From Pezizomycotina sp. ARF18 (Eukaryota; Ascomycota), in contig AZLU01000045.1 of NCBI GenBank assembly GCA_002224055.1, positions 114,992 through 174,324 on the forward strand: a stretch of DNA of 59,333 nt. Direction: 5' to 3'. The translations under genes and the position numbers were made by a program. The notes under the pieces are model-generated. The model saw nothing but the letters and a program-made list of their open reading frames with translations. It ran no database searches and had not been told where the DNA came from. Positions 25,435 to 37,591 of this stretch are shown here, one piece after another. The number at the start of each line of letters is the position of its first letter. The stretch's first letter is position 1.

Positions 25435-25852
25435 CTTTTTTGTTGCAGTGGAAGAATTGAGCTGCCTCTGTTACGATATATTAGGTTAGCTAGCTGTTAT
25501 TACATATGATGCCGAGTTAGAGGGTATTTTATACTCAATTGACGATTTGACGTACCTGTTTGCAGCTGCAGAACGTGATCGACAGAGTTGACGTTGAGGT
25601 CATCCGGTAGTTAGACTTTTCTCTTAGTGGGAGGTTAAAATTTACTGTGGACTGCCAAGACTGAAATCTCTAAATTTTGTTTTGGCCCAGGAAAATTTTT
25701 TTGTTCCTGTCCAAAACACCAAAAGCCCACTAAATACCGCCAACTTCACCAGTATCGACAACAAAGGACATACTTTCAACTGTCGCCTTGTCAATCATAT
25801 AGAGATCAAGCACAAAGATTCGTCCATCCTGCTGGGTGGATTAGGGCTCATC
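25435..25852. promoter_or_regulatory. Shared promoter region of bL21m and NSA2
   Basis: This 418-base gap separates the outward-facing starts of bL21m (-) and NSA2 (+). It contains the RRPE-like site listed separately. An ORF at 25682-25873 overlaps the NSA2 start and is probably 5' leader. Confidence 0.5.
25691..25700 (+). promoter_or_regulatory. RRPE-like element upstream of NSA2
   Basis: GAAAATTTTT, 162 bases before the NSA2 ATG, matches the ribosomal-RNA-processing element consensus known from budding-yeast ribosome-biogenesis promoters. NSA2 is such a gene, which supports the call. The window is AT-rich and similar words occur elsewhere by chance. Confidence 0.35.
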
Positions 25853-26946
25853 ATGGTAAGTCAATCCAGTTAATACTAAGTTGGCCACGTTGGAACACCT
25901 GCTAACCTTTCTTTCTTCGCAGCCTCAAAACGAGTATGGACTCGATGCCATTCCTACAGCGATATTGTTCTCAGTTGTTAGTAGTTCTCGCTAACGGGTC
26001 ATACAGGTATATCGAGCGGTGGCAGAAGCAGCACGGAAAGCAGTTAGACCACGAAGAGCGGAAGTACGTCTTTGAAAAACCCTTCCTACTCCCTCACATC
26101 CCTCTCTTCCTAAATACTAACATCTACCCTCTTAACAGACGGAAACGTAAAGCCCGAGAAGCGCACCAATCCTCCAAGAATGCTCAAAAGCTCCACGGCC
26201 TCCGCGCGAAGCTGTACGCGCAGGCCCGTCACAAGGAGAAGATCCAGCTCAAGAAGACCCTCCGCGCCTACGAACAAAACAAGCTGAAATCAAACGAACC
26301 AACCGAACCCGCCACGCAACCACTACCACCGTACCTCCTCGACCGCGCGCAACCTACCACCGCGAAATCCCTCTCATCAGCAATTAAGCAAAAACGCGCC
26401 GAAAAGGCCGCCAAATTCTCCGTCCCGCTGCCCAAAGTCCGCGGAATAAGCGAAGAGGAAATGTTTAAAGTCGTAAACACGGGCAAAAAAACACACAAGA
26501 AGGGTTGGAAGAGGATGATAACGAAGCCGACGTTCGTGGGGGCGGAGTTTACGAGGAGACCCGTGAAGTACGAGAGGTTTATAAGACCGATGGGTTGAGG
26601 TACAAAAAGGCCAACGTTACTCACCCGGAGCTGGGTGTTACGGTTCAGTTACCGATACTGAGCGTGAAGAAGAACCCGCAGAGTCCGATGTACACGCAGC
26701 TCGGCGTGCTGACGAAAGGGACGATAATAGAGGTCAACGTAAGCGAGTTGGGGCTCGTTACGGCGGGTGGGAAAGTCGTTTGGGGAGGTGGGCTCAAATT
26801 ACGAACAATTGCGAGAACGATGGTTGCGTCAATGCGTAAGTGCTCTCTCTCTCTCTCTCTCTCTTTTCTTCAACGCTCAAAAGCAAATTATACGAGATCT
26901 GAATATGCTAACTAGAAGGTCTATATGCAGTGTTTTACTGGTTTGA
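25853..26946 (+). CDS. NSA2: Ribosome biogenesis protein Nsa2 (two 1-base frameshifts)
   Basis: Nucleolar/nucleoplasmic assembly factor needed for 27S pre-rRNA processing and pre-60S maturation. Five exons can be traced: ATG alone (25853-25855); CCTCAAAACGA (25923-25933); 26007-26063; 26139-26836; and 26931-26946. Joined, they give [16 protein letters not shown], then [36 protein letters not shown] and [20 protein letters not shown]. Next come [69 protein letters not shown] and [18 protein letters not shown]. The end is [19 protein letters not shown], an almost invariant eukaryotic C-terminus. The frame breaks at about 26595 (GGTTG where GGTTTG is expected) and at about 26786. Both are single-base losses in a universally conserved protein and are most likely sequence errors. 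Total length fits the usual ~260 residues. Confidence 0.93.
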
Positions 26947-27923
26947 TCAAATGGCGTTTTTTGCACGTATATCCGCATGGGATTTTTGCCGTGTTCTGTG
27001 TTTGCGCGACACTAGATGTAGTTTTAATCGACCTCTAAACTAAAGGAAGACAAAATTGGGGCGTTGATAAATTGTGCTTTCTTTTCATTGGTATAGTATA
27101 GTATCTGCATGTTGTCTTTTAAGTTCGAAATTCGATGAAATAGTTTACGTATTTAGAGTCTGATATCATGAAGCTGTGAGGTCAAAAGCTCGATTCTACA
27201 CAATTATCATATAGAAATGAACAAATGGTTTTCTTAGAAGTTGCCTATACTAGACTGTAAGCGTCCTAGATGTGCCTATAACGACGCAGACTATTTGACT
27301 TTCATAGAAGAATTCGCTTTACAGCAATGAATAAAGTGTCATTACTCCACGAGCTGATGAATATTCCTTAAAATTGATGAAGATTGATTTAATTAAAAAG
27401 AAATAAATAATGAAGAAAAGAAAGAAAGAAGGAAAGAATTTGTAAGGAGCGAAGTACAAGTGTTTGACGTTTCAAAGCCCGCAAAAAAGCGCCAGCGTAA
27501 AAGAGAAAACAAATATAAATATGTACCTCCCGTTTTGTTTAAGGAGAAAGGGGAATATCATCTAATATTACATAGCTTTGGAATTCGAAAAACAGCAGAA
27601 AAAAAGGAAAAGAACAAAAAACTCCACATTCATAACTTATAGATATATATAATTACAGTGTAGCTTATTTTTACTCGTTTCCAACCTTTTGAGTGATGGA
27701 ATTTTGAGCTGGGTCCAGAAAAAGGGGTCATTACCAGGAAAAAGAATAGACAGGCGAAAGAGCAGAGTGACAGGGGAATCATTCCGGTATCGGGGAAAAG
27801 GAAACGCAACCGCTGAAGAAAGAGAAGACTCAAATATAATAATAAGGGGTAACCAAGCGCTTTTTTTCTGTTTTCAAAGATGGGTAAGAAATAAACAAAG
27901 GAGTCGTGATATTTGAAAAAAGG
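26947..27923. other. Intergenic between convergent NSA2 and MPS1
   Basis: AT-rich 3' flanks of two convergent genes. No coding or RNA feature is supported. Confidence 0.45.
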
Positions 27924-30478
27924 TCAAAGAAAAGCAAAGAAAGGAATGTCGTTAACGTGCGATATGTCACCGCCCCAACTCTTTCGCTCGAACATCTTCC
28001 TCTTAGTTTGGAGAAGACGTCTTTTCCCCATATCTTCACCTGCTCTGCCGTGGAGCACCTTGTCCTTTGTGTACTCGCACGCATTCTCAAGCAAGCTGAT
28101 CAAGGTATCTTCGCTGACATCGACGACGCCTTCCTTCTCCCTGTCGGGGTTCAGGAAGCGGTCCTCCTCGCTAAGGAGCTCCCTGATCGTTACACGCTTG
28201 TTCTTGTCCCGTTCCAAGCAACCTTTCATGGTATATATGAGCGAGCGTGGACTGGAACACCGCCGATACCAGTTGAGGGGTAGTTGATTTCAAACTTGGG
28301 GTTCGGGATAGCTTGCATTTTGGAGTACATGTTGGGCAGGTGAGCGAAGGGAGTGCGGCCGTAGGTCATCTGATAAAGTATGCATCCGAGAGACACACAT
28401 CACTAGGGGCGCGAGCTTGAAAAGGCGAGGCAACCTAGAGCCTCCCGGAGCGGACATCCTTGGTTGTAGTCCGCGATGGCTTCGGGGACATATATGAAAT
28501 CGTTCCCACCTGTGCCTCTCGATGGACGTTAACAGTATCGCTTGGATAGCGTTCGCGATACCGAAGTCAATGAGTTTGAGGCGCCCCTGTACGAGGACGA
28601 AGTTGGCAGGTTTCAGGTCCGAATGGACAATGTTGTGCCGATGAACCGCATCAACGCACTCGATCATCTTTTCCAGTAGTACCTTATGAAAGACAGATCG
28701 AGCTGGGAATCATCTCCACCATGACGAGCAGATAGCATACGGTTAAGATCCAGTTCACCGCATTCAAGTAGCTATTTTAAATAAGGTTTGGAAATCATAC
28801 TTTAGTTTCGGACAAACAACTTCAAGAACAAATCTGATAGATTCGAAAATACGTACCACAGTGAGAGTCCCCTTGTCTTCGTTGACTTCAAAGTCGTAAA
28901 GCCTCACAACACGATCGACATCCTTAAGTTTCTTCAGGAGTCGATTTCACCTTTGAATCCCCGGATAACCATTTCATCCTGCTGCTCGAACACAACCTTC
29001 TTCATGGCCATCATCTTGTAGTTCTCGCCATGACCCTGTATACCTTGCGCTGCCACCGCGACCGATCTGATCTAACCTGAGGTACTTGATGCCGTTGACG
29101 ACGACGTTCTGCCTCTTCGTCGTAGATGCCGCCGCAGCGCCAGCCCTGGCAGTTTGCATCTGAATTGCTGACGGCATCTTCGGGGTGTGTGAGCCATGCG
29201 GTGTGGCGTGTTGCTGGAGCGGCTCGCAAGCGCTGGTCCTCGAGGCGTGGTTCTTTCTTGCACAGGCGCGGCAGCGGGCTTCTGGGGCGGGGAACCGGCG
29301 TCCCTCTCAACCTTGGTAGGTTTTGAAGAAGTCACGGGCTTCTTGAAAGATATAACAGGGGCATTCTCCTTATCGATGTCCTCATGCGAAGGTTCGACCG
29401 GCGCCGGACCCGACGACAACTTTACGTGGGATTGACTTCTGCAAGCGTTTGCGCGGAAGAACGTTTGCTGATCATGTGCACAGGACTAACGCGCGCTCGA
29501 TCCTCGATCGGGTCCGCGGCTTGAATAACAGGGCTGCCTTCTGGCTGGACGCCGGCTCCTCTAGAAGGAGAACGTCTTAGTTCCGGAGAGCCATCCCTCC
29601 TTGTCTCTCCGTTCGGCAGATGAAGTGTATTTGGCGATCTTTGGTGGAGGAGATCCTGAGGATTGTTGGACCTCAAGCTCCGGCGAAGGGTGCCTACTGT
29701 ATCTCGATGCTGACCTCGAGTGGGTGCTTGATTTCCCGGCGCTGCGCTCTCCGATGGAGTCTTGCCCTCGATGTCGAAAGACGGAGCAGGCTGGGCAAGA
29801 GGATTGTCTTGTCCCATCATCTCGTCCGGGCTGACCGCGGATTGGGCTTCGGGGTCGCGCTTCGGGCCACGGATTGGCATACTAACGTCAAACCCCGGGT
29901 AGGCCTCTTCGTTGTTGTCTGCCACTGCCTAGCCACGGAACCCGTGGGCCTGGTTATTGTGCTATAAGCGGGCGTCTCGTTGGGGCCCGGCTCCCGCTTC
30001 CCAGAACCGCTGGAGGAGCTACCCCAGAGTTATGCGCCGATCCTGGTGCGGCCGTGGGGCCCTGAACTGCCGCCCAACCGCCGGCGTGACAAAGTCCTTC
30101 TCGACGGCTGCCGGAGCGGGACTCTGATGTTCCGCGGTAGCTATCTCTTCTGCTGCCACTGCCTCCAGAAATGTCACTCCGTCGTCTTGCTTCCTCTTAA
30201 GACTGCTACTCGAGAACTTTTGCGCGACGACGTTTCCTCCCTCCCGAGGCCGTCAGCGTTGCCGAGGAGCCTCTTGGCCAGGTCGCTGAGCTGCGGAATG
30301 TTGGCATCGTCGTCATCGTCGTCAGAATCATCGTCATCTATCGACATCCTCCTCCTACTAATCGATACCGCCGGGGGGGTTGTCATTGTAGATTTTTGCC
30401 GTGAGTTTGCGACGAGGAAGAAATCGACGAAGTCCCTGGCGTAGGCGTCGTGATTGACTTTTGGCTACTGCTTCTCAT
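27924..30478 (-). CDS. MPS1: Mps1/TTK dual-specificity spindle-checkpoint protein kinase
   Basis: Kinetochore kinase required for the spindle assembly checkpoint and, in fungi, spindle-pole duplication. The N-terminus (from about 30478) is Ser/Asp-rich and disordered, with [20 protein letters not shown] near 30300. The kinase domain begins [20 protein letters not shown] (near 29110-29040) and continues [35 protein letters not shown] and [18 protein letters not shown]. Then come [20 protein letters not shown] (catalytic Asp codon 28617-28619), [20 protein letters not shown] (DFG Asp 28566-28568), [20 protein letters not shown] and [20 protein letters not shown]. The C-lobe has [15 protein letters not shown] and [13 protein letters not shown], with a tail [11 protein letters not shown] and [12 protein letters not shown]. 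The activation-segment motifs and the FGIANAI/NPKFEI context fit Mps1. Several frame changes occur (for example 28395-28430). The exact stop is uncertain. Confidence 0.85.
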
Positions 30479-31723
30479 GGTCGACGACGACGACGATGAT
30501 GAATATAATGGCGACTCCTTTCGAGAATGTTTTAACCCTACAGTCGCCATTGTTCCTTTCTTCTACGGAAAGGAAAAGGAACAGAGACTTGTTTGTTGTG
30601 GTTTCTAGGTAAAAAGAAGAATTTGCGAAAAACCAAAAGAATTAAAATAGTCTCTCGCTCCACTACACGACTGAAGCTGCTTCGTGAGAGCAGTAAAAAA
30701 AAAAAAAAAAAAAATACAAAGGAATAGTCGCGATAGCAATAATTGAAACAATTATAAGTATCCGTCTTCCTTCTCGGGTTGAAAGAATCCGTTTCCTTTT
30801 TTTTTTCCTTCTCCTCAAAGGTCCGACATCTATACACATACACGTTTCGAAATATGTTATTGAAAGGGAAAATTTAACAAAAAAAAAACAAAAAAACAAA
30901 AAAAAGAAAGATGGTCTTGTGAAACAACAAAAGTAAGTATTCGTCCCTCTCGGTTTATGTTTTGATCTTGAGATACCCTCTCTCTCTCTCTCTAAAAGAT
31001 TTAAAAATGAAAAACCTAGGATACTTTATAAAATAGAATAAAGGGGAACGTCCGAGGGGGGAAGGCGGCGACGAACGGCCGGGGGGGGGGGAATTTGTTG
31101 TTTGATTGTTGTTGTTGTCGTTGTTGTTGTTAGTCGTGAACTCCGAAGGAAGAAGGATCGTGAGAAAATCTCTGGAGGAAGAAAAAGAAGAGAGAAGCAA
31201 AAATAATTTCTAGAGGGGTGGGAAGAAAAGGCTTGTTGTTTGGTTTGGGGGGGTTATTTTTCCCGCTCCCGTTCGTCGTGTTTTGATTTTTTTTTTTTTC
31301 GTCCAAAAGAGACTACGTGATTGGCGACAGGACGGTTCCACGACAACCCGTCTATTACTTATTATTATACTTCCGAACGCTTCTTCCTGTCAAAACTCTG
31401 CAATATCATTATCGATAAGGGGTAGATTCTTTTATGGTATTTTGTGTATATATATATTTCATAGTGAGATAAAGACAGTAAGAAGAAACACGGTAATTAA
31501 ACGCAATATATGCCCTTTTTTTTTCCCTTCACAGACCCTTCCATGCTAACTTCTCCAAATAATCCTTCTTCGATTTGTTATGCCTCACGAATCCCATAAA
31601 CCTAAGCTCCGCTATACCTTTGAAGAATAACGCTCTATTTTTTTTTTTTTTTTTGTTCAATTAGCCAGTTTATTCTAACAGGGAGGGGTCATAAAAGGAA
31701 GACAGAAGAAGCATTTATAGACT
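30479..31723. other. Intergenic between ORC3 and MPS1
   Basis: MPS1 promoter side and ORC3 3' flank. It contains oligo-A near 30692-30713, (TC)n at 30977-30993, G-runs near 31080-31090 and 31246-31253, and oligo-T near 31638-31655. No gene is supported. Confidence 0.45.
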
Positions 31724-33269
31724 TACTGCGCCGTTTCGGTAGGGTATTCCTCCTCGTCCGTGCTGAGGATAGACAAAAACGCCTCCATAGATCGTAAATA
31801 TTGATCTGGGCGCTGCCTGCTTCAAGGTACAGCTGGTAGAGTATGCTCGTAGCCGGGTTGTGGGTATCGGCCCTTCGGCTTCTCCTTCTTCGTCCCCACG
31901 ACGCAGCACTTGCACGCCAGGTAGTCCTGCGGCCGGGATAGAGCCCTCTCGACAGCCGCGCGAGACCTCGCAGCGAACACATCCCGATGCGGCGACCTCA
32001 GGTCGTAAAAAAGCACCTCGTTCAGGAATATACCGTGAACGCCCTTTAGCTTTTCGTCAAAGTAAGCTTTGAGGTCCTCCACGAACTCCTGTACGATCTT
32101 GGAGTACTCCGCGTCCTGCTTCTTGAGGTCCTTTTTGAGCTCCTCGAGCTTGATCTTCCCGGATATGACGGTCGTGCGCATCGTATCGGTAGATATGCTG
32201 AATTCGCTCACCAGCGCGCCGCCCCTGCTGCTGCCGCCGCTTGCTTTGACTTCTCTCGACCGGCCGCTTTTCTTTTTGCTTTCTTCTTCCTCTGTTTCCT
32301 TCCATTTCTCCGCCTGCAGTGATGAATCTGCTCAACCCAAGACCGTATCTTCCCTCTAGCTCCGGTATCGTATCGACTTCCGCCAGTATCTTGTTAAGGA
32401 CGTTGAGTAACGAGCCGGAGTTCATCTTCTTCACGGCCAGTACAGCTTCACGGACTAGAGTGCTTTCGACAAATTCCCCCGAGGATCTGAGCGTATAATT
32501 CGTACTTCACGACGTTCCTCTGGAAGGACGCGCTGAGGCAGGACTTGACGGTATCGAACAACGCTAGCCCACGAGCGATGCCCTGCGTATAATCGCCAGC
32601 ATTCTTTATCGACGCAAATACGTATTCGCGCAGGTAGTCGTCGTCATTGAGCAGCTGTGAGACTTGATCCAGATTCTTCTTCTCCAGAGGTCTTCTACAT
32701 GACTACAGCAAGTGTTATGTTACAATGAACTAACTGAAATATGGGGAAGAAAGAGCCCTTACTGTTGAAAAGATGTCAAATTCCGTATTGCCTCAACGTG
32801 ATCGTCCGACAGCACCTTCGCCATTCGGGCCTTATCGTCTACGGAGCCCAGAACCACAGTCAACGGATTTGCGTAGAAATGCGACATGTACGCATACTAC
32901 GAGAGTGCACAACCACCAATTAGTATAAAACGCTCCACGAGACCCTATACTTTATTTTTAGTACCTTTAAAGCAGAAACAAAAGCCTGCACGCTTCTCGA
33001 GTAATCCCTCTGCCTTTCAAATATGAAATCACATAGGCTCGGTCCCATCCGCAGCAGTATATCTGGCGAGTTCACAGCCGCATCGAGACCTGTTCCATAC
33101 TAGCTTCGAACGGAGCTACTTGAAACCCCTCACCACGCATACGGCTGATCGCCGACTGCGGCAGCTTGTCGTAGAAAAGCTCCTCATCCGTTGCGATACC
33201 TAGCAGCAGGACAAATGGTATCCGATCTAGGAATTTACTAAGTAGTGATATGACTTCTTAACAAGCGTA

Positions 33270-33301
<32 letters not shown>

Positions 33302-33897
33302 GATTAGAAGTTTTAAATTGTAGTGAGTAATCTTACTAGAACAGCTCGATCACGTCTGCCAGAACGCCCGTATCGAATGCTTCCGTGTCCTGCACCGCGA
33401 CAATAACTTTCTTCGTCGGATGAGAGTTGCACCAGTCGCAGAGGATCTGTAAGTCGTAGTTCAAGTATCGCCTCTACACAACATAGTATCAATTTTAATT
33501 CATCAAACTCTCGTATCGAGACTTTCTTTTGTGAAAAAGAAATATATCTGGAGTGAAAGCAGCTACCTTGAGCCCCCTGTCCCACTTATGATAAGATCAT
33601 CATCCCTGTCCGCCTCCTCTCCTTCGTCGTCCTCTTCCGCCGTCGCATCGTGTATCAGCTTCTTCAATGTTCCTTCAGTTAACGCAGTCCTTCGACGTGA
33701 GGACCACCACGGGACCGATCCCGTTCTGCTCCGATATGCGCGACGAGATCTGGCCGAAGAGCGCGCCGTGGGATGCGATGTTCGGGCCCGTGAATATCAG
33801 CGCCGTCGGTATCTTTTCTTTATACCTACCCAAAAAAAAAAAAAAAAAAAAAAATCAGATCTTTAGCTAAACCACGTCGCTGAAGATGGAGTAGTAT

Positions 33898-33936
<39 letters not shown>

Positions 33937-34495
33937 CAATGCGTGCATCTCCGGCGTAGCCGTCTCCGCGAATGCAGACACTACCGAGCGTATCCTCGTT
34001 GATCTTTTCCAGCGCGTCCTACACATATCAGATAATTCAGCTTTCCGAACCTCCATGAACCCGGGTATAGCTTTTAACGCACGTTCAACCTCCCCTCCGC
34101 GCCACCCAAAGCTTCTCGAACGTATAAACCGCAGCTCGCGCGCTTCATCGGCTCCCGCCCTTCCAATAGCGTCGGAAATATCGTCACGGCGCCGCTACTG
34201 CTCGGCTACATCTTTATCCGCCACATCATTAGTACGGTGGCCGGTTTGCCGCTCCGCTGACGCTTGGCGGCCGCTCGTCGGACGAAGGTTGGAAGAATAG
34301 CATGTCTAAAAGGTAAATGCCGCGGTTACCAAGGACGGGTAAAGTCAGCGTTTGTAGAAAAAACTCAGTAAAAACCCCGAAACACCCTTCTAGGAGGGAG
34401 AAATAAAGGGAGATGGAGGAGAGAAAGTTGTTTCGAATCACCTCTTGCTCGAGAGCATCCGCGAGGGACAATTGATCGTCGTGGTCTGAATCCAT
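31724..34495 (-). CDS. ORC3: Origin recognition complex subunit 3
   Basis: Part of the six-subunit complex that marks replication origins. The start at 34495 opens MDSDHDDQLSLADALEQE. After introns follow LLEGREP, DEAREL, LWVARRGRLNVR and DALEKINEDTLGSVC (near 34190-33960). The AAA+-like core reads YKEKIPTALIFTGPNIASHG, ALFGQISSRISEQNGIGPVV, VLTSKDC, then the acidic EEDDEGEEADRDDDLIISGT, LQILCDWCNSHPTKKVIVAV and QDTEAFDTGVLADVIELF. It continues DRIPFVLLLGIATDEELFYD, KLPQSAISRM, SMSHFYANPLTV-type sequence and LLNDDDYLREYVFASI. The C-terminal helical/winged-helix part has SGKIKLEELKKDLKKQDAEY, GIFLNEVLFYDLRSPHRDVF, PRAAVERALSRPQDYLACKC and AQINIYDLW. It ends DEEEYPTETAQ with TAA at 31724-31726 after a one-base frame change near 31790. 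Another frame change lies near 32220. Introns carry unusually long T-runs. Confidence 0.86.
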
Positions 34496-35366
34496 AGCTC
34501 TTTCGACTTCTCAAAGTTGGCGCTAATTAATAATTGTAGGACGGGTTTTCGGAACCAATTCGGCGTTGATGGAGTTTCCGTCGGGCTCCCTGGAAATTTC
34601 CAAAATACGTAGTATAGGCAGCTTTAGGAATCAGTGCTCACTTTGTCTTGGCGATGTGACACCTAGTAGAAATTCTTCAGCTTTAGAAACCCCCCCAAAA
34701 AAAAAAAAAAAGAAAAAAAAGGAATTTGCCGGATATCGCAATAATTGACAACGTGATTTGTTTTTCGGCCTTGTTTTGAAGCTGCTGCAGGAACAAGGCA
34801 CAACTTTTTACAAAAAGTGATATAAGAATATTACGAGCATTTCACATGTCAATAATTTAATTAGTATACTATAATCGCTCGTGTTAATATAGGCGCAGCT
34901 AAAGGCATCTATCTAGCTGTTGGCTGGTAAAATATACAGAGTGCAAAAACATGAGAGGTGTAAAGGCCGTATTATTCGTGAATACATGCATTAAAAAGTT
35001 GAATATTGTTTGAAAATCAGAGGTAATTTCTAGAAGGGAAAAAACACAAAAAAATGTTCATAGCTAAAGCACACGCAAAACAGGACGAGAGCAAACAAAA
35101 AGAAAACCGGAAAACTAATATAATCTCTGATTATGCTCAAACCCCCAGAATCCTGTAGTAGTAATATGGATATAATGGTGTATGTGAAAAATAAAATACG
35201 GTGATATATACAATTCTAAAATGTCAAAAAAAGAGCAAAAAAAAAGGGGTGTTCTAAAGGAAGGCCGTTAGAAAATTTCCATTCGTTATGCAATAGAGGG
35301 GAAAAGAAAGAGGTCGGAATGGGACACAAAAGAGACGGAAGAAAAGGAAAGAAAGATAGCGTCGCA
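34496..35366. other. Intergenic between SER2 and ORC3
   Basis: ORC3 promoter side and SER2 3' flank; AT-rich, with an oligo-A run near 34695-34720. No gene is supported. Confidence 0.45.
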
Positions 35367-36860
35367 TCAGTCGCTGTCACATCGCGTCGTCGTCATCATC
35401 ATCGTCATCATCGTCGTTTTCCTCCCGAGTGACTCCCGCATTAGTTTTTCCTGTTCGGTTTTGCCGTACCCGAAAATGTAGAAAACGTCCATCAAGGTCG
35501 CGGCATTCAAAACCGCCGGAGCTTGAGTCTGCACCGCGGGCTTCGCATTGAAAGCTATACCGAAACCAGCCCGTTTCATCATGAGGAGGTCATTTGCGCC
35601 GTCGCCGATTGCGACTACTTGATTTAAGCTAATGCTGTTCTGTTCCGCAATTTGCTTCAGCAGCTCCGCCTTGCGTTTTGCGTCGACAATCTCGCCCTCT
35701 AACGTGCCATTCAGTGTTGTGCCGTCTTCAGATTTGCCGAGCTGTTGAGATAAGGAGAAAAAGAAAAGATTTAGCCCATGCAAATGATAAGGGTTGAAAA
35801 AATATCCCCGAGACATGGGTAGGACAGTGGTAAGACAACTGAGCAGAAGTGAAACGAACATTATTTGCGTATGCATAGTCCAAGCCGAGTTCAGACTTCA
35901 CCCATTCCGCTAATGGGGATAAACCGCCGCTCAAGACCGCAAGCTTGCAGTCCATGCACTCTTCAAACAGCGACACAGATCCTTTGCGCCAGGCGTAAAG
36001 GTGATCCTAGATTCAGCTTCTCGAAAACATCGCTAGGTACTCCTTTGAGAAGAGCGACCCTCTCTCGCAAGCTTGCGGTAAAGTCGAGTTCGCCGTTCAT
36101 GCACGCTCGGTTATCGCCTAAAGAAAAGCATTAGCGGAAACGTCAAATAAAAATAAAATAAGTTATCTGAGCCACTAATGAGAAACAGTCTAGTTGTTTC
36201 AACCGTTATTGAGCATATATACGAGTAATCAATCTCCTCCAACGAACCGCAACTCGAGTGAAATAAATGAAAGGGAGTAGTCTTTTTTTTTTTTTTTTTT
36301 TTTTTTGGTATATAGGACGAAATGTCGGTAGATAGAAGAAACATATATGAAATCAAACAGAAAAGACACTAATAATAATAGAAAAATAAAATAAATACGA
36401 AAAAGAAAAACTTATAAAAAAAAAGGACACGTACCGCAACCTCCTTCTTCAACCCAACAAAATCCGCAATCTCATCGATGACCTCCTGCTCAATGAGTGT
36501 GGAGTCCATATCGAACACGGCAAGCCTCTTATGCCTACGCCACGAGTTATCATCCTGAAGGACCAGATTGCAGCTGTTGCGCTTCTCCCAGTCCTTGAAA
36601 TCTTGCGTCGCTTTGATGAACTCGACGGTGAGGTATTTGTTCTTGGAGTAGACTAGCTCGACGAGTTTTGGTGGGGTCGGAGGCGTCCAGGACTCTCTGG
36701 TCGAGTAGCTTCGTCGAAGGAACGAGGTTATTGTCGTCTGGATCTTCGCCAGGGTGGCGCCCAGTCCGCTATCGCTTCGAAATCTCCTTGAGAGGACTGG
36801 ATCGTGGAAGAAAAATGTGGCGACGATTCGCTCGATACCAAAGTTCATTAAGCGCTCCAT
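35367..36860 (-). CDS. SER2: Phosphoserine phosphatase
   Basis: HAD-superfamily enzyme for the last step of serine biosynthesis (phosphoserine to serine). Exon 1 runs from the ATG at 36860, with N-terminal IERIVATFFFHDPVLSRRF and LVELVYSKNKYLTVEFIKAT. The HAD motif I follows: RLAVFDMDSTLIEQEVIDEI, where the two Asp of DMD are residues 117 and 119. Introns separate the next parts: MNGELDFTASLRERVALLKG, then CKLAVLSGGLSPLAEWVKSE (motif II region, 35976-35880), LGLDYAYANN, QLGKSEDGTTLNGTLEGEIV, and VVAIGDGANDLLMMKRAGFG (motif IV, GDGAND). It ends IAFNAKPAVQTQAPAVLNAA, TLMDVFYIFGYGKTEQEKLM and an acidic tail. The tail may instead end as an Asp-rich run at 35377 if one base is corrected. Confidence 0.92.
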
Positions 36861-37159
36861 GGTAGTTCTAGAGCAAAATGTAGCTCAACGAAGGGGGTAT
36901 TTGAGAGCGAAGTAGGTAATGGAGCAACAGTTGGAAGGACTATCTGGGTTAGGTCTGTATATATATACGATATAGAAAAAAGTGGAGCTGAACAGGTGTC
37001 AGTCTGCTGGTTGCCTTGAGAAGGAGCTGGTTGACGGCCTGTTCAATCAAAGCACGAAAAAGAGGGAGCTAAAATGTACTTAAGTAAGAATGAAGGAAAG
37101 GCAGAAGCAAGAGCAGGAACTAGTAGGAGCAGGAGCAGGAGCAGTAGAGGAGAAGAGAT

Positions 37160-37168
37160 GAGAGAGAT

Positions 37169-37225
<57 letters not shown>
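37160..37225. repeat. (GA)n microsatellite
   Basis: Imperfect then near-perfect GA repeats, on the promoter side of SER2. Confidence 0.9.
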
Positions 37226-37558
37226 AGGAAAGGAAAAGAAAGTGAAGAAAGCCTTGACCGGATGAGGGTGGTAGCAAAAGCAAAAGTGGTGGACATGGGG
37301 GGTTAAATTTTTCAGATCTCCCCAACATGTTTCATCGTAGAAGGAAAAGAAGGGAAAGGAAGAAGGAAAAAAAGAAAAAGAAAAAGAAAAGAAAGAAAAT
37401 TTTAAGGAACCAAAAAAAAGAAAGAAAAAAAAAAGAAAAAAAAAATAGGAAAAGAGAAAAAGGAATTACTTACTCCATATTCTCAACCTCTACTACACTT
37501 ACCCGTATCAACGACGATGACTTAGACATCTTTATTAAAGCTATATATTAATCATCAA

Positions 37559-37591
37559 TCAAATCAATCAATCAATCAATCAATCAATCAC
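37559..37591. repeat. (CAAT)n microsatellite
   Basis: Seven to eight CAAT/AATC units with one early imperfect unit. Confidence 0.9.

Noticed and set aside
30174-30386. Separate small Asp-rich protein gene
   Set aside because: The ORF fits the disordered N-terminus of MPS1 once a frame break is allowed, so it is not treated as an independent gene.
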